A stretch of 64,000 nucleotides of DNA from Guadua angustifolia (GCA_036346375.1 CM070503.1:5394001-5458000); one strand, 5' to 3'. Shown: positions 49,901 through 61,560, counted from the first letter of the stretch. A program made the numbers and translations. Notes: generated by a model from the sequence alone, not told the origin.

Positions 49901-52900
49901 GTTAGTACAAAGAGCATTAAGAGGTGGTGCAGCACTACAGAGAATGCAGCACAAGTTCTTTTCAGGCTGCATTTCAGATTGGATTGTAATTTAAGTAAAA
50001 ACGTCTAACAGGCAGGTTTTTGTTGAAAGGGTTGTGTCAATTCATCTCATTTGCTTTTGTAAGAATAATTAACCAAAAGGAAACTGAACTTCCAGTGACT
50101 AATGCAAAAGACACAGAAGGATAAGCCAGCAAACAATCAAAATGCTCTCTAGAGTCTAGAGATATGATAAAAAAAAAGCAATGAGATAAAAATTCAGAAG
50201 TAGTAGTACATCAAAAGATTTTACCTTCATTTTCATTTGGTATCTCTATCGAAGTACCAAATTCTTTATTGCCAGAGATGCTGTTCGATATCTGTCACAA
50301 GGATGGGAATCAAATTGAATCCATGATGAAAGATTTATCTCCTTAAGACCATAAAATAATGACAGCAAAGACACCTGCTCAGGAAAGGTAACTTGGAGGA
50401 CACAACCTTAGAAAAGTTGGGAGGCACGGATGATGATGATGAGAGAACTAAATGGCAACAATAAGCTATTTTCTCAGTTGAACTCTTTGTGATGAGAATT
50501 GAGAAGACACCTTAAAAGCCAATGCTCGGAAGAGAGAAGGAGAGAGCTGAAGGTTCCAATGACCCATTCACTTACTACGAAGTGGGAAGACACTTACTAC
50601 GAAGTGGGATTGTGGGAAGTCTTTGTTACATTCAAGGGTCAATCAATGTGTGAACGTTAATAAAAACCTCATCTACCAAAGTTGTTGTATTGTTGAATTT
50701 CAGATAATATACTTGTCATTTAGCACAAAGTAGGTCCCTAAAATCCTACGCACAGTGTCCACCACAAACAGCATATGTATACGCACGGTGTCCACCACAA
50801 ACAGCATATGTATATATCACCTAAGCTACTCAACCTTGTATAATTTGAGAAAAAAAATCTTATTGGAACAACTAAAGATATCTCTATCCCTTAAAAAAAT
50901 AACAAAATATCACTAATTTGCATTATAATTTCTCCAACACCCTAAAGCTGGCAGGAAAGTAGATATACATGCACAAATATTGTCAATGAAGTTCGTCACC
51001 AACTTTTAATTCCTGTTGCTAGTTATTCAGGGAAAAAACCAACGGAAACCATCATCCTCACACTGATATTTCATGCTTGACACAAGTTTGGAGGCAAGAC
51101 ACACACTAAGTTTTACAGAACACTCCAAAGAAGTTTTTCTTACCAATTTTTCATGCTCTTCCTTTGAAGTATCCTTGCTTCCAACCGGGGACAAATTTCT
51201 AGCAGATTCTTTTGCAAAATCTTCAGCAGGGGAGCACTCAAGATCAGCACCTTCTTTAACCATCTTCTTGTTTCCATTTTGCAAAAGAGTTACTCCAGTT
51301 GCACATATTGCTTTGTTATTTTTCAGAATCTTGTTATTATCTTTAGATCTTGTTGGTGAGGGTTTTGTTACAGCATGACCCAACATATCAACAGCTGCTG
51401 CTTTGTCATCATCTGGAACAGATGAACTCTTCACATTGACACTATCTGTACCCTCAAACCCATCTAGTTTACAATCTTGCATCACCATTGAGCTCCCTTT
51501 ATGAGTCCTTGCTTGAACAGCTGGTATATGTGCAGAATTTCGAAGCCACTTGATAATTTTCAACTTCAAACCATGGGAAAAAGTGGTAGTTTCACCCTGA
51601 GAATCAGAGCATTAGCGAAATAGCTCGTAAATAAATTTGACATAGTAAGCATAAGCTATTTCAAGAGTACCACAAGAGCAGCCTCCAAGGATTCCGAAGA
51701 AATACCCACTTCAGATGCTATATCACCAACACTAACCTTGCCTCGGTCAATTAGCTGCAAATACAGTATAGACATTAATGCTTTTTTCATGACACAATTT
51801 AAGCAGTAATTGCCTGAGTCCTAACTGGACTTTAAATGAGTAGCAATTACCTTTCTAAGCACTACAGCAATATCACCAGAATTTCTCATAAGATTCCTAC
51901 CAATTAAGGGATGATCAGTATCCATTTCCATGCTTTGGATTGCTTGGTTATCTGAACTTCTAACAGTATGGGGCAAATCACCTTGCTCCATGGTCTCTAC
52001 TTTTATAAGGTTATCACAGTTAAAACTACTGGTTTCATAGTTCATGAATTTGTCCTTATTCTTGCGTGTGAATCTTAGTTTTGGTATCTTTCCAGTTATA
52101 AGGTTTGCTTCCTTTGGCCTCACTTCTGTAAGGCTCTGCTCAGATGCATTGTTACTTTTCTCTATAGAGTTGATGTATCCAACTCCAGAATGCTTTGAGC
52201 AAAATGCTCTCAGCTCGACCTACAAAGGAAACAAACAAGAAAAATTAACAGCAGCAACCTAAATAAGGCTAATGGCAACCACCTGAAGAAAATTATCTCA
52301 CATTAGGATATCCACATTTTCCCCATATCTCCATTTGATGCTTGGACTCTCGTGCACATATAGGATGAAAAGCTGTCCGGCAAGTCCCTGAGAACCACAT
52401 GGAACTTAGCAACCTAGGGAAATGGGTAAATAGTATGGATAATTGGATAGTAAACGAATACTAATATTTCTTTAGCATGGTTAAAGATAAAAAGGTGGTG
52501 TTAATTTTAAGTGGCACAAAAGTTGATGGGAAAAAATGTCAAAGATAACTCAAAACAGAAAATGGTTCGGTCACACAATGTATCATATATGAAAACTTTT
52601 AAGATAAAATTCACCGCTATCTCATTCTGCCTAGTAGAGCTAGGGGAATTGGGGTATTTGAGAGAATATTTCTCAATTTAAGAACTTAAATACAGTTTGG
52701 AATCACTATCCTTCCAAGAGATGACCATCAAAATGATAAGAACTTCCTAGAGAACAAAAAACTGCATCATTGCAAGATGTATTCATTTATCTAAATGCTT
52801 CCCCAGTCACATAATGAACAACGGTTGAAGGTGTAAGTACAAGAATGATTAAATAAGTCAGCTAACTCTCAGGTATCAACAAAATGATCCGTGAATTAGT

Positions 52901-55900
52901 TCTCTGATGATACATGCATGAGGAATGTCCTCAGGAAGCACTGTAACTAGCGGGCATATATCCTACTCTGCTTGTAATATCCTAGCACTGTGATTCTCAT
53001 CACAAGATCAATGACTGGTAACAATCATTACTTGTTCCACTGCCGCAGCTTAAAGGACAGATCCAAGTTACTGAACTGCTAACTACGGAAGCACAATTAC
53101 AAATGGAGCAATGACATCAAACAGAACCAAAACATTATTCATGCTGTATGTTCTCACTGTTTGAGATGTAAATAAGATTCCTATCGCAATAAGGCCGGAC
53201 AAAATGTCGCAGGGAACAAATAGTCAATCACAAAGTCAAGGAAGTCAATCAACACAAAAAAGGATTCCTGTTGTGTTAAGGCCTAAGGCCATGAGAAAAT
53301 ATCACAGGAAACATAGTCAGTCACTTAGCCAAGCAAGTCGATCAATAGATCAATAAAAAACTTGACTGATTCAGGAGAACATGAGGCCATAACAAAATAT
53401 CACAGGGCACCACTGAAGTCAAGGAAAAGCTCACTGAAAGGCTGCATCTACTCGAGCGCATAGCGTAACATCCCATGTGCCAAAATTAAAAGATGTGGGG
53501 TGAACAAAAAAAATTGATCAAGCACAGTAGTCATGTAAAACACACCTAAAAGCAAACCCAAAAACAATCCCTATGGTAAGGTGTTTGAGAGCAGGAAAAA
53601 AGGCAAACCCAAAACTCAGAGAAAACATCTAGTTCATTCCTACTGTCCTACAAAAGAAGACAAAGTTCATAGGCGCTGTCCCAAACCACAGCAATATGTC
53701 ATACACGCTTTTATGAGGAACTGAAACTGTATGTACTTTAAAATGTCAACCTAACACATAACTTAAAAAATGTAATTGTGTGTATGAACTGCGATTTTAA
53801 ACCTGGCACAATATCAGTTATTGCATTATTTCTTGGCAGGTGTTAATCCCCATATTTAAAATTTTAAACCTGGCACAATATCAATTGTAAACCGAACACT
53901 TGCTCGAGTCCAGAAATCAACCCTAAACTCCAAACCCGGGCATTTAACACCCACGAACTCTCAAAACCGGTGCAAAACAGCCCTCGCCCTAGACCACCAT
54001 GGTTTTGACTGACTTGGCGTCTACGTGTACATGATTCACTCACAAGTTGTCCATGTGGACAAATATTGTTGAGTCAGTAAAGCTCAATTAGCACCGAAAA
54101 AAAAATCGTTGTCACAGTTGAAGAGAGGCGCCCACGTGCGTGTGCAAGAGAGAGAGAGTGAAGGGTATTTTTTTTATGAATTAGCAGATCTACATGTGGC
54201 CTCCACATCAGCCAAAACCATGGTGGTCTTCGGGTGGGTGGGGGGGAGGGGGCTGTTTTGCACCAATTTCGAGAGTTCGAGGGTGTCAACTGGCATGTTA
54301 TGGGGTTAAGGGTTGATTTACAGACTCGGGCAAGAGTTGGGGGGTAAAATGGACTTATTCCTTTAAATTAAAGTGTGTCATATTCCAAAACTCAAATATA
54401 AGGATGGATAAAACATCCACGATTGAGAAAATAAACATTATAGATTTTCCACAAAAAATGTAAGGAAGTTGACATTTTAAATGGGATAAAACTTCCTTGA
54501 TTAAAAAAAAAGGACATGATAAATTTTATGCAAAGCCTACCCCAACCTGTTTGGGGCAAAAGGCTTGGTTGTTGTATAGATTTTCCACAAACATCGAAGG
54601 ACATTTGGGATTATTGTACCATTAAAACTCGATAGTTAACTAGTATAGACATGTTATGTCTTACATGACAAAATACGATTCTATCAAATTCCCATAGTTT
54701 ACATACAGCAAAATACCTTTACCAATTATGCGTCATCATAATATTGCAATGTGAACAAAGCATCAACTAATTATGCCACAAGTCACAATGTGTCCCACAA
54801 AGTGTTAAAGAGTAGTTCTTGAAGTCCTCCATTCAGAATAGGGATGCTTCCAAACCACCAACCAAGCCTTTTGTCCCAAACAGGCTAGGAATGAAACCCA
54901 ATCAAAGTCAAAAGTCCCCCTAAACCTTCGATCTTAGATCATGATTCCAGTACATGAATCGCTAACTTCCATGCACTCCTATTCAACGCCAACTCTTTGG
55001 ATACATTCCACCAGAAGGGAGCTATACGGCTATACCACCAGAAAGGAGCTATACTGCTATACTGCCCGAATATTTTAGCAGATAATCATGCTTGGTTGAG
55101 AACAGCATGCGATGCCTAATTTTGAACAATTATCTCTTCAGGCAAATGTGAATGTATTTTATGATTTTTTATCGGAAAAGGCTGATAAATTTGTCAGCTA
55201 TCTTGTAATTTGGAAGTGAAATTTGAAGTTGCAAAATTGAAGAAAGACAAGTTGTTAAGCATCAAAGATAACACAGTATCAGAAAAGTCAAAGCTTACCA
55301 AAACTGAAGTAGACTTGTGCAGTTGTGCTGTACAGAAATGTTATATATTGCTAAATAGTGATACAACATGAGACTGCAGTTCTAAAGCAATATTCTCTGC
55401 AACACATATGGTCTAATAACCTGACGAATTATATAATGTCAATCAAGCTCAAATTGTCATAATGGAGACATAGGATAAAAATACATACCATGGCTACATC
55501 GAATGCATGCACCATGCTTAACCTTGCAGATGTTGCACACCAGTTTCATTCGATTCACTTGGACACTTCCAATATTAGTAACAGGCTCCATCGATTCCAT
55601 GTCCTCCACAATAACCTCTGGAGTCCAAAGACTGCAAAATAAGTGAACAAATTTTTTGACGACTCCATCTGCATTTTGATTAGGCTCCCCTTTAACAGGT
55701 TTTAGAGCCCCTTTCTCCTTTGGGCATAGCAAACAAGGAATTGACAGAGTGCTGCCCACATCTTTCTTCAATAACTGCCCTGTCGACTCCAAATATTTAC
55801 ACCAAGCACACAACCATTGGCCATCTGGCGCAACATGCAAACCATAACACTTCTGATGCACAGAAACCTTGCAGTTGTTGCAATGAAGTATTCTATTGGA

Positions 55901-56818
55901 CATTATGCCACTCTCTCCCAGACAGCAAACATCACAGATTGACTCAGCCTCAGCTCCCATGTGCGGAAGCAGCACAAGCAGCTCTAACCCAGCATCCACA
56001 CCTAAGAGCTTCCTCTTCTTGTTGGGCCGCTCCGAAGTGAGCACAAATCGCTCCTTTGCTCCTAGCAGCCAATTCAGTGATGTTCCTGCCTCGTCTCCAC
56101 ATTTTGGTGACACGATGCCACCACAGCTACCAGCTTGATCCACTTCCAATGGCCAATCCTCCCGTTGAACAACCACTTTATGTATGCCCTGCTCCACGCT
56201 CTGCTCACCGCGCTCTCTGTTACTAACCAACTGTTGCACAACCACGTCATGTATGCCCTGCACAACACTTTGCTCGCTCCGCTCTTTGTTAGTAACCCAA
56301 TCCACACTCTGCCCAATACGCTCTTTGTTACTGATCACTTCTTCACCACCAACACCCAAGTACGAGCTTGTTTCGGCCACAGCCACGTCAAATGTCTCTA
56401 CTTCGTTCACTAATTCCTTGCCAGTGCCCACAAATGGTATGAGAATACATGAGTCGAGCTCACCATAGCTGAACGGAAACTTTGGCATTAATATATCAAT
56501 ATCATCCAAGGTTACTGGCCTAAAATACGCCTCAAACTGCTCCCACACGCCTGCCTTTGCAGTGTGTGCTACAGCTGGCTGTGGTGGGTGCTCCCCAGCA
56601 GCCGCATCCGGAGGTTGAGCCTTCTTATGTTTCTTACGCCCGTCGCCTGGCCCTGCCCAGCTCACGAGCCGCGCGGGCAACGTCGGAACCCTGGACGCTG
56701 CCTCCTCGCTCTCGAACGGAGCGCGCAGGGACAAGGCCTTCCTGGCTTGCGCGTACAGGTCGACACCTACGCCGGGGGCCGCCCCCTCCGGCGAACCCTC
56801 GGCACGGGCGCCGCTCAT
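40995..56818 (-). CDS. Nuclear PHD-finger protein with two PHD/extended-PHD modules
   Basis: Nineteen exons: 56818-55489, 52387-52302, 52219-51851, 51754-51671, 51596-51144, 50291-50225, 48506-48311, 48159-48056, 47881-47732, 47059-46806, 46721-46497, 46426-46205, 46130-46077, 45982-45917, 45825-45688, 45337-45284, 45018-44959, 41604-41236, 41162-40995. They join without a frame break into 1482 residues. Module 1: PHD (about 294-342, CDVCCLGESGI...CAWCKYL) plus extended PHD (361-482, ending CSKH, with HPICARESKHQMEIWGKCG). Module 2: PHD (1084-1155, YCDVCMRTETV...CELCED) plus extended PHD (about 1150-1265, CGLCHGTSGAF...FHPSCARHAGF). Between them lie a helix resembling a winged-helix strand (GDIASEVGISSESLEAAL), a basic region (AKKRGRKEKRHKEA) and poly-Ala. 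PHD-knuckle-PHD modules of the BRPF/JADE type read histone H3; Arabidopsis At1g77800 is the closest type I know. No catalytic domain seen. Confidence 0.9.
42240..42400. repeat. Small repeat in intron 17 of the PHD gene
   Basis: Two variants of 'cggtacaagattc(g/a)cggg' in near succession (about 42257 and 42350), with 'gaatccggta' motifs. Looks like a decayed MITE; class unknown. Confidence 0.3.
42780..43620. mobile_element. Repeat element with GCCTAGGCG ends, intron 17 of the PHD gene
   Basis: The left border region is TTGCCTAGGCGTCCCGGCG. The right region contains CCTCGCCTAGGCTCCTAGGC and GGCGCCTCGGAGGCGACTC, short inverted motifs of the same kind. The GC-rich interior (42800-43440) gives overlapping frames on both strands, without a domain. 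This fits a GC-rich non-autonomous transposon, but class and exact ends are unresolved. Confidence 0.4.
43640..44830 (+). repeat. Probable solo LTR with internal repeats, intron 17 of the PHD gene
   Basis: Three diverged copies of a unit with 'cccatctacgaggcatatgg', 'ctggtccg', 'aagc(a/g)cccat' and 'gactgacaagtggggcc' start near 43745, 44060 and 44270. A promoter-like CACCTATAAAAGCTC at about 44580 is followed by a leader-like stretch, as in an LTR. No protein domains seen. Target duplication not found. Confidence 0.45.
47160..47640. repeat. Dispersed repeat in intron 9 of the PHD gene
   Basis: Rich in 'accggtc(c/g)g' and 'ggaccagtgcctgg'-type motifs at both ends (47190-47240 and 47560-47625), between exons 9 and 10. 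The inverted 'ggttcggtccgg' / 'ccggtccgatt' motifs suggest a decayed TIR element. Class unknown. Confidence 0.4.
53885..54350. mobile_element. Long-TIR MITE (Mutator-like) in intron 1 of the PHD gene
   Basis: Inverted arms of about 130 bp. On the left, 'cttgctcgagtccagaaatc', 'ccgggcatttaacacccacg', 'aaccggtgcaaaacagccc' and 'ccaccatggttttg' run inward; their complements appear in reverse order on the right (about 54215-54345). Arm length suggests a MULE-derived MITE. The outermost bases and any 9-bp duplication are unclear. Confidence 0.6.
54525..54580 (+). repeat. SINE-like 3' tail
   Basis: 'cctgtttggggcaaaaggct' followed by TGGTTGTTGTAT resembles the 3' tails of plant non-LTR elements. 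An inverted partner is at 54846-54890 ('caagccttttgtcccaaaca'). Full element borders were not found. Confidence 0.35.
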
Positions 56819-57070
56819 AACGCCTCAGCCGGGGAGGGGCGCATCGCCGCCGGAGCCCTCAGAGAAGACGGCGACGTCGGGGGAGACTTCCGGCGAGGAG
56901 CGACGGCGGCGGGCTAGGGTTAGGGTTTCGTTTCGAGCCCGAGTATAGTTCCCCTTTCGCGACAGTTCTTGCTCAATTTTTTCCGGCCCGATTTTTTCGC
57001 GTGGGTTTCGGATCCGATGGGAGGGAGGAGGCTCAGCGTTAGGACACGTTCAGTTTTGTAAAGAAGGCAG
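56819..57070 (-). promoter_or_regulatory. Probable 5' UTR/promoter of the PHD gene
   Basis: GC-rich sequence immediately upstream of the ATG at 56816-56818 on the minus strand, with CpGs and no TATA box, as is common for constitutively expressed chromatin genes. The transcription start cannot be placed. Confidence 0.4.
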
Positions 57071-57074
57071 TTGC

Positions 57075-57600
57075 ACGGGTGGGCATCCTTTTTTTTTTTA
57101 ATCTAGTCGGTTCGGTTTTTCCAATTTTAAAATAATTCGGTTTTTAAAAACTAACTACTGATTTTTTTGATTAAAATGAAAAATTGGACCGAATTAACCA
57201 AATATTTTGGTTAATTCGGATTTTGATTAACCAAAATATAAATAAATACTAGATAGATTAGATTTAGTCCGTCTCATATCGCAACACAGAGTAGGATAAA
57301 CCTACACAATATTTATAAGTTATTACAGTATAAGCATAATAGAACATATAAATATATCAAATATATGTATAAATGTGTTAGAATATGAGAATTATTTAGT
57401 GGCTTTAAGAAGTACGTTATAAAAGTGGTATTATACAAGGGCAATTCGGTTATTTCGATTTTTAAAAACGAAAAATCGAACAAAAACTGAATTATACCAA
57501 AACAAAATTCGAACTGAAAACCAAAAAAATTGAAATAATCGGTTAATTCGATTTGGTTTGGTAGTTCAGATTCGGTTTAAAAATGTCCACTCTCAGGGTT
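57075..57600. mobile_element. Decayed TIR element rich in 'ttaaccgaat' motifs
   Basis: The left end GGGTGGGCATCCTTTTTTTT and the right end (GAGTGGACATTTTTAAACC, read inward) are weakly inverted. The interior has many 'attcggtt', 'aaccgaat' and 'ttcgattt' motifs in both orientations. This fits a non-autonomous hAT-like element just upstream of the PHD gene. Target duplication not identified. Confidence 0.4.
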
Positions 57601-57604
57601 TTTT

Positions 57605-57965
57605 TTTAAAAAAAAAGTTGGTTGAATTTGCGGGAAGACCTCAGCATAATTTCGGTTTTTTATGTTTTATAAAAAATGGGCAGCTAGACGTCATGGCGAA
57701 TCTATGAAAACATGGGTTTCTTTTTGTGGAATTTCAATTTTTCGAGTTTTTTTAAAATGGGTTGCCAGAAGTTGTTGGCATATTTGCAGAACCGCTGGCT
57801 CCTTTTTGGAAAACACTGTGGAAGGACTTAACGTAAATTTTTTTTTAATCTATTTTGTGAAAAACCGATAGAAGGGCTCAAACGAAATTTTAAAATTTTT
57901 GAAGGACTTTTTTGCGAAAACTATGATGTGGCACGGCTGATCTTCGGCTGATTCCAAGCGGCATA
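57605..57965 (+). repeat. Diverged relative of the Helitron-like family
   Basis: Short motifs (gaaggacttttttgcgaaaa, 'ctattttgtgaaaaaccgat', 'gggttgccag') recall the repeats at 36.5 and 60.6 kb. Ends are unclear and similarity is weak. Confidence 0.3.
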
Positions 57966-58176
57966 TGATGTAGTATAGATTTAGTCTATTGCTAATATAT
58001 ACATAATAGTTATTAACCAGGATTAAAAGTCTATTTATATAGGTACTCAATTATTTATGGTTGTACTCTATTTATAGATCTACAAATATAAAGTCTATAA
58101 TACAGAATAAAGCCTACGTTTATCTAAATGGTTAAGTCTTCGACCAGTTTAATCAAGACGATTAATAACCTTGCTT

Positions 58177-58455
58177 CGCACTGGTCGAGGACAAGCGGTT
58201 ATATCCATACATGTCTCCGTGCGGACAGTTACTTGACGGATACACTCAACTACCCGGAAGTTATCGATGAAAAATGCACCCTTTGGCAAAAAGATTTCTC
58301 TCGATTACATGACGCCCGTAATTGGTCGGGGACAAGCGATTATACCCACACATATCTCCGTACGGACAATTACTTGACAGATACACACAACTACTGGAAA
58401 GTTATCGATGGAAAATGCACCTTTTGGTAAGAATATATCTCTCGATTATACGACA
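58177..58455 (+). repeat. Tandem duplication of about 141 bp
   Basis: The unit starting 'actggtcgaggacaagcggt' recurs as 'attggtcggggacaagcgat' about 141 bp later, including 'tgaaaaatgcacc(c/t)tttgg' and 'tttctctcgatta'. Because the unit is a multiple of three, the frame 58128-58430 stays open through both copies with a matching 47-residue repeat. I do not recognise the product and do not call it a gene. Confidence 0.7.
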
Positions 58456-58682
58456 CCCCTTTGAAGAACAACTAACACCTCTTCATCCTGTATAAATAAT
58501 GAGTCTATCCACAAAGAAAGGGCGAATAGGACTCATATTTTTAGTCTCATAAATATTATAGCTTGTATATTCTGTTAAGTCACTGGACTAATAAAAAAGC
58601 AATCCCTATATACATTTCTTTTTTTATCATCTTGTTCACTAGAAGCTAATGATTATCATTTCCTAAATTTGATTAAGGGACC

Positions 58683-58736
58683 CTTGAAAGCATCTAGACC
58701 CCTAATTCGATTTAGTTTTGGTAATTAATGACAATT
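58683..58736 (+). repeat. Old LTR fragment
   Basis: TTGAAAGCATCTAGACCCCT and the following 'ttttggtaattaatgacaa' resemble the start of the LTR at 27642. Only a fragment remains, and a MITE is inserted in it. Confidence 0.5.
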
Positions 58737-58744
58737 ATGACTAA

Positions 58745-58969
58745 GAGCCTGTTTGGTAGAGCTCCAGATCTCAGTTTCACCTGAGATTTGAAATTTGTAG
58801 GCTAAAATAAAGTGAATTAAATTTATATTTTTGGTTTAAAATGTAAACAAATTGATCCATCTAAACACTCTTAATATACTCATATTTCTAGCTCCACAGA
58901 TATAGTGGTGTTAGAAATACCCATATCTACAGATCTGGTGGAGTTAGAGCTCTACCAAACATAACCTTA
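58745..58969. mobile_element. hAT-like MITE inserted in the LTR fragment
   Basis: The left end GAGCCTGTTTGGTAGAGCTC and the right end (TAAGGTTATGTTTGGTAGAG, read inward) are inverted repeats. ATGACTAA is duplicated at 58737-58744 and 58970-58977. It is 225 bp with no coding capacity. Confidence 0.75.
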
Positions 58970-58999
58970 ATGACTAACGTTTTAAATTTGAGTATTTTA

Positions 59000-60510
59000 A
59001 AAATAGGTTGGTCATAAGCTAGATGATCGTGGAAGTATGAGACATCGTGAAAAAGAATATCAACGCGCCAGTGACTAAGGTATAAATTTTTAAGGATTTC
59101 TTTATAACTTTTGCTGATCTTAGAATTTAGAAAAAAATCGGATTGCTAGAATAGGTGTTGTACTATTAAAAGAGGTCATTGCCGTTTGTTCGATGTCGAA
59201 AAATATTTATGAGATTAGTAATTGCCTCAGTATCATTCTCTAAAATTTTCAAAAAATTTAAACTTTTTGTTTGCTCTATCAAATATATATTCATTGAACT
59301 TCATTTGTTATATTTCAAAAATCAAAATCCGAAAGAACATAAATGGTACATGCCCTTGTAAGAATACTATAAATTCACTAAAGTGCAATCATAATTCAAA
59401 ATTTTTATGATATATTAAGAATTTATTTAGCATTCTTCTGTAAAATTTTCAAAAATTCTAAATCTTTTTTTGTTACTAAAACAAATCTATGTACTGATCA
59501 TTAGGTTTTTATTAGGACGTAGCGCTCTCAAAATTTTTGCAAATTATTGAAATTTTATCATGTTATGAAAATTTTAAATAAACATTAATGATACATCAGG
59601 ACCATAAACAAAAAATTTCAACATGATTTGAACTATTTTTCATTTAGTTGAAGTTTATCGATAAGGTTTTTATCAGAATAGTAGCACCGTCTGAATCATC
59701 ATATAAAATTTTTATAAGAACATTAGTGATGCATCATAACTATGAAAAAAAAATTAAAAAAATTATAACATGGTTTGTTCTCTTTTTATTCTATTCAAAT
59801 TTGCCAGTTAGCATTTTATCAGGATAGTAGCTATATTTGTATTTTTAAAAATTTCTTAGATTTGATAATTATATGATTTTTTATGGAAACATCACCGATG
59901 TGTAAGGAACCTCTAAAAAAATTCAATTTTTTTTTACGTCGTTTGAGCTATTTTTTGCTCAGTGCAAATTCATCGAAATCTCGGCAAATCTCGCTGAGAT
60001 TTTGGAAATTTCGACCAAAATTTCATTTTTCCCGGCAGAAATAAAATCGGATTTGAATTTTTGTTTTTAAATTTTGTCTGAAATTTACCTAAAATTTTGA
60101 GATGTTGATGAGATTTTGCATTTCAGTCATCAGCAAGATTTAATCAAAAACGAATTTTGAATCCTTGCTTGGATCCGTCATTGGGTGCGCTGCGTAGACT
60201 CGGCTGACGACTTATTATCTCTGGTCAGCTTCGCCGTAACAAGTAATCATGCTGGTGAGGAGGCACGTCAGTGAACGAAAACGAGATGATCTTATTATCT
60301 AACGTGTCGTCAGAACATGTTATGCCCGTTACGGCTCGGTTTATTTGGGTTTTTTCGCTGACTTAAAAATAGCAGGGACCATCCGGAGATGTTGAAGTTC
60401 CAGCAAGACAAAATTCGTGATGGTAGGTGGTGGCCACATGATCAAGGTCCATTTTGTTATGGCCTTCAGGGGGAACGGACAACTCCACCACAATTAACCT
60501 ATAACTAACA
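59000..60510. repeat. AT-rich region with degenerate tandem repeats
   Basis: Between about 59160 and 59960 a unit of roughly 150-200 bp recurs in diverged form. Its shared motifs are 'tttttatcagg/aatagtagc', 'aaaatttt(c/t)a(a/t)aa' and 'acatcag/tcata/gac(c/t)at'. No gene recognised. The repeat probably belongs to a long decayed LTR or satellite-like block. Confidence 0.4.
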
Positions 60511-60513
60511 ATA

Positions 60514-61560
60514 ATAGCGCGCTACGCTGCGCCGTTTTGTAGAGTCGATAGGACCTATCGGCGAATCCATGGGTTGCTATAAACCTTCGATTAAATCTAT
60601 GTTTTTTTTAGAAAACGGGAAATTTGGTTGAATTTTCGATCTTCGTTTATAAATCTTCGCCGAATCTGTGTTTTTTTTGTGGTGGAAACATTTTTTCCGG
60701 GAAAAGCATGTTTTTTTTGTGGCGAAAATATTTTTTTCCGGGAAAAACGGAGGTGATAAGTTGCTATAAACCTTCGACGAATCTGTGTTTTTTGGTGGCG
60801 AAAACATTTTTTTCGGGAAAAGCGTGTTTTTTTTGTGGCGAAAATATTTTTCCGGAAAAAGCGAGGTCGGTAGGACCGTTAGCGAATCCATGGGTTGCTA
60901 TAAACTTTTGACGAATCCGCGTTTTTTAGAAAACGACGGCCAAGACCCGTCGACCGTCGATAAGTTGCTATAAACCTTCGACGAATCTGTGTTTTTGTGG
61001 AGAAAACATTTTTTCCGAAAAACGTGTTTTTTGTGGCGAATTTTTTCCGGAAAACGTGTTTTTGTGGCGAAAACATTTTTCCGGTAAAACGGATCGGCAA
61101 ATCGATAAGTTGCTATAAACCTTCGACAAATCTGTGTTTTTTGTGGCGAAAACATTTTTTCCGGGAAAAACGTGTTTTTTTTGTGGCGAAAACATTTTTT
61201 CCGGGAAAAACGGAGTCGAATCTGTGTTTTTTTTGTGGCGAAAACATTTTTTTTCGGAAAAAACGGAGAAAGGACCTGAACGTAAGAACCAGGGACCTGT
61301 TTGTTATTTTTTTGATCTATTCACTATCCTGAAAAATTAGAAAAGGGCTTACTTGTGATTTGTAATTAATGGGAGGTCTTTCCGTAAAATACCGCTCCAG
61401 GGACCCAAACGCGAAGAAAAAAAAAATTCTTGTCTCACAAAAAATCATGAAGGATCTATTTGTAATTCGGAAGGACCTATCTGTAATTTCGAAAAACCGA
61501 AGGGTTTTTTTGCAAACTAGCTTGGGGGGCACATGGCCCCCCTGATCTCACGCCATTTTC
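60514..61560 (-). mobile_element. Helitron-like non-autonomous repeat, copy C
   Basis: On the minus strand it starts near GGAGAAAATGGCG, runs through blocks shared with 35.8-36.5 kb, and ends with GGCGCAGCGTAGCGCGCTATT at about 60535-60515. The interior is expanded by a minisatellite (60560-61280). No replication/helicase protein. Class assignment is tentative. Confidence 0.45.
60560..61280. repeat. Minisatellite of about 35-45 bp units
   Basis: At least ten variants of 'gtgttttttgtggcgaaaac' + 'attttttccggaaaaa', interspersed with a longer unit containing 'ttgctataaaccttcgacga'. The repeats create open frames on both strands with products such as FFCGENIF-type repeats, which are artefacts of the repeat. 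Confidence 0.85.

Noticed and set aside
60560..61280. CRISPR-like array
   Set aside because: Repeats are variable, directly abutting and inside a plant transposon; there are no unique spacers.
60577..61332. Series of open frames with repeated FFCGENIF- or KKHVFPGKN-type residues
   Set aside because: Direct products of the minisatellite; present on both strands.
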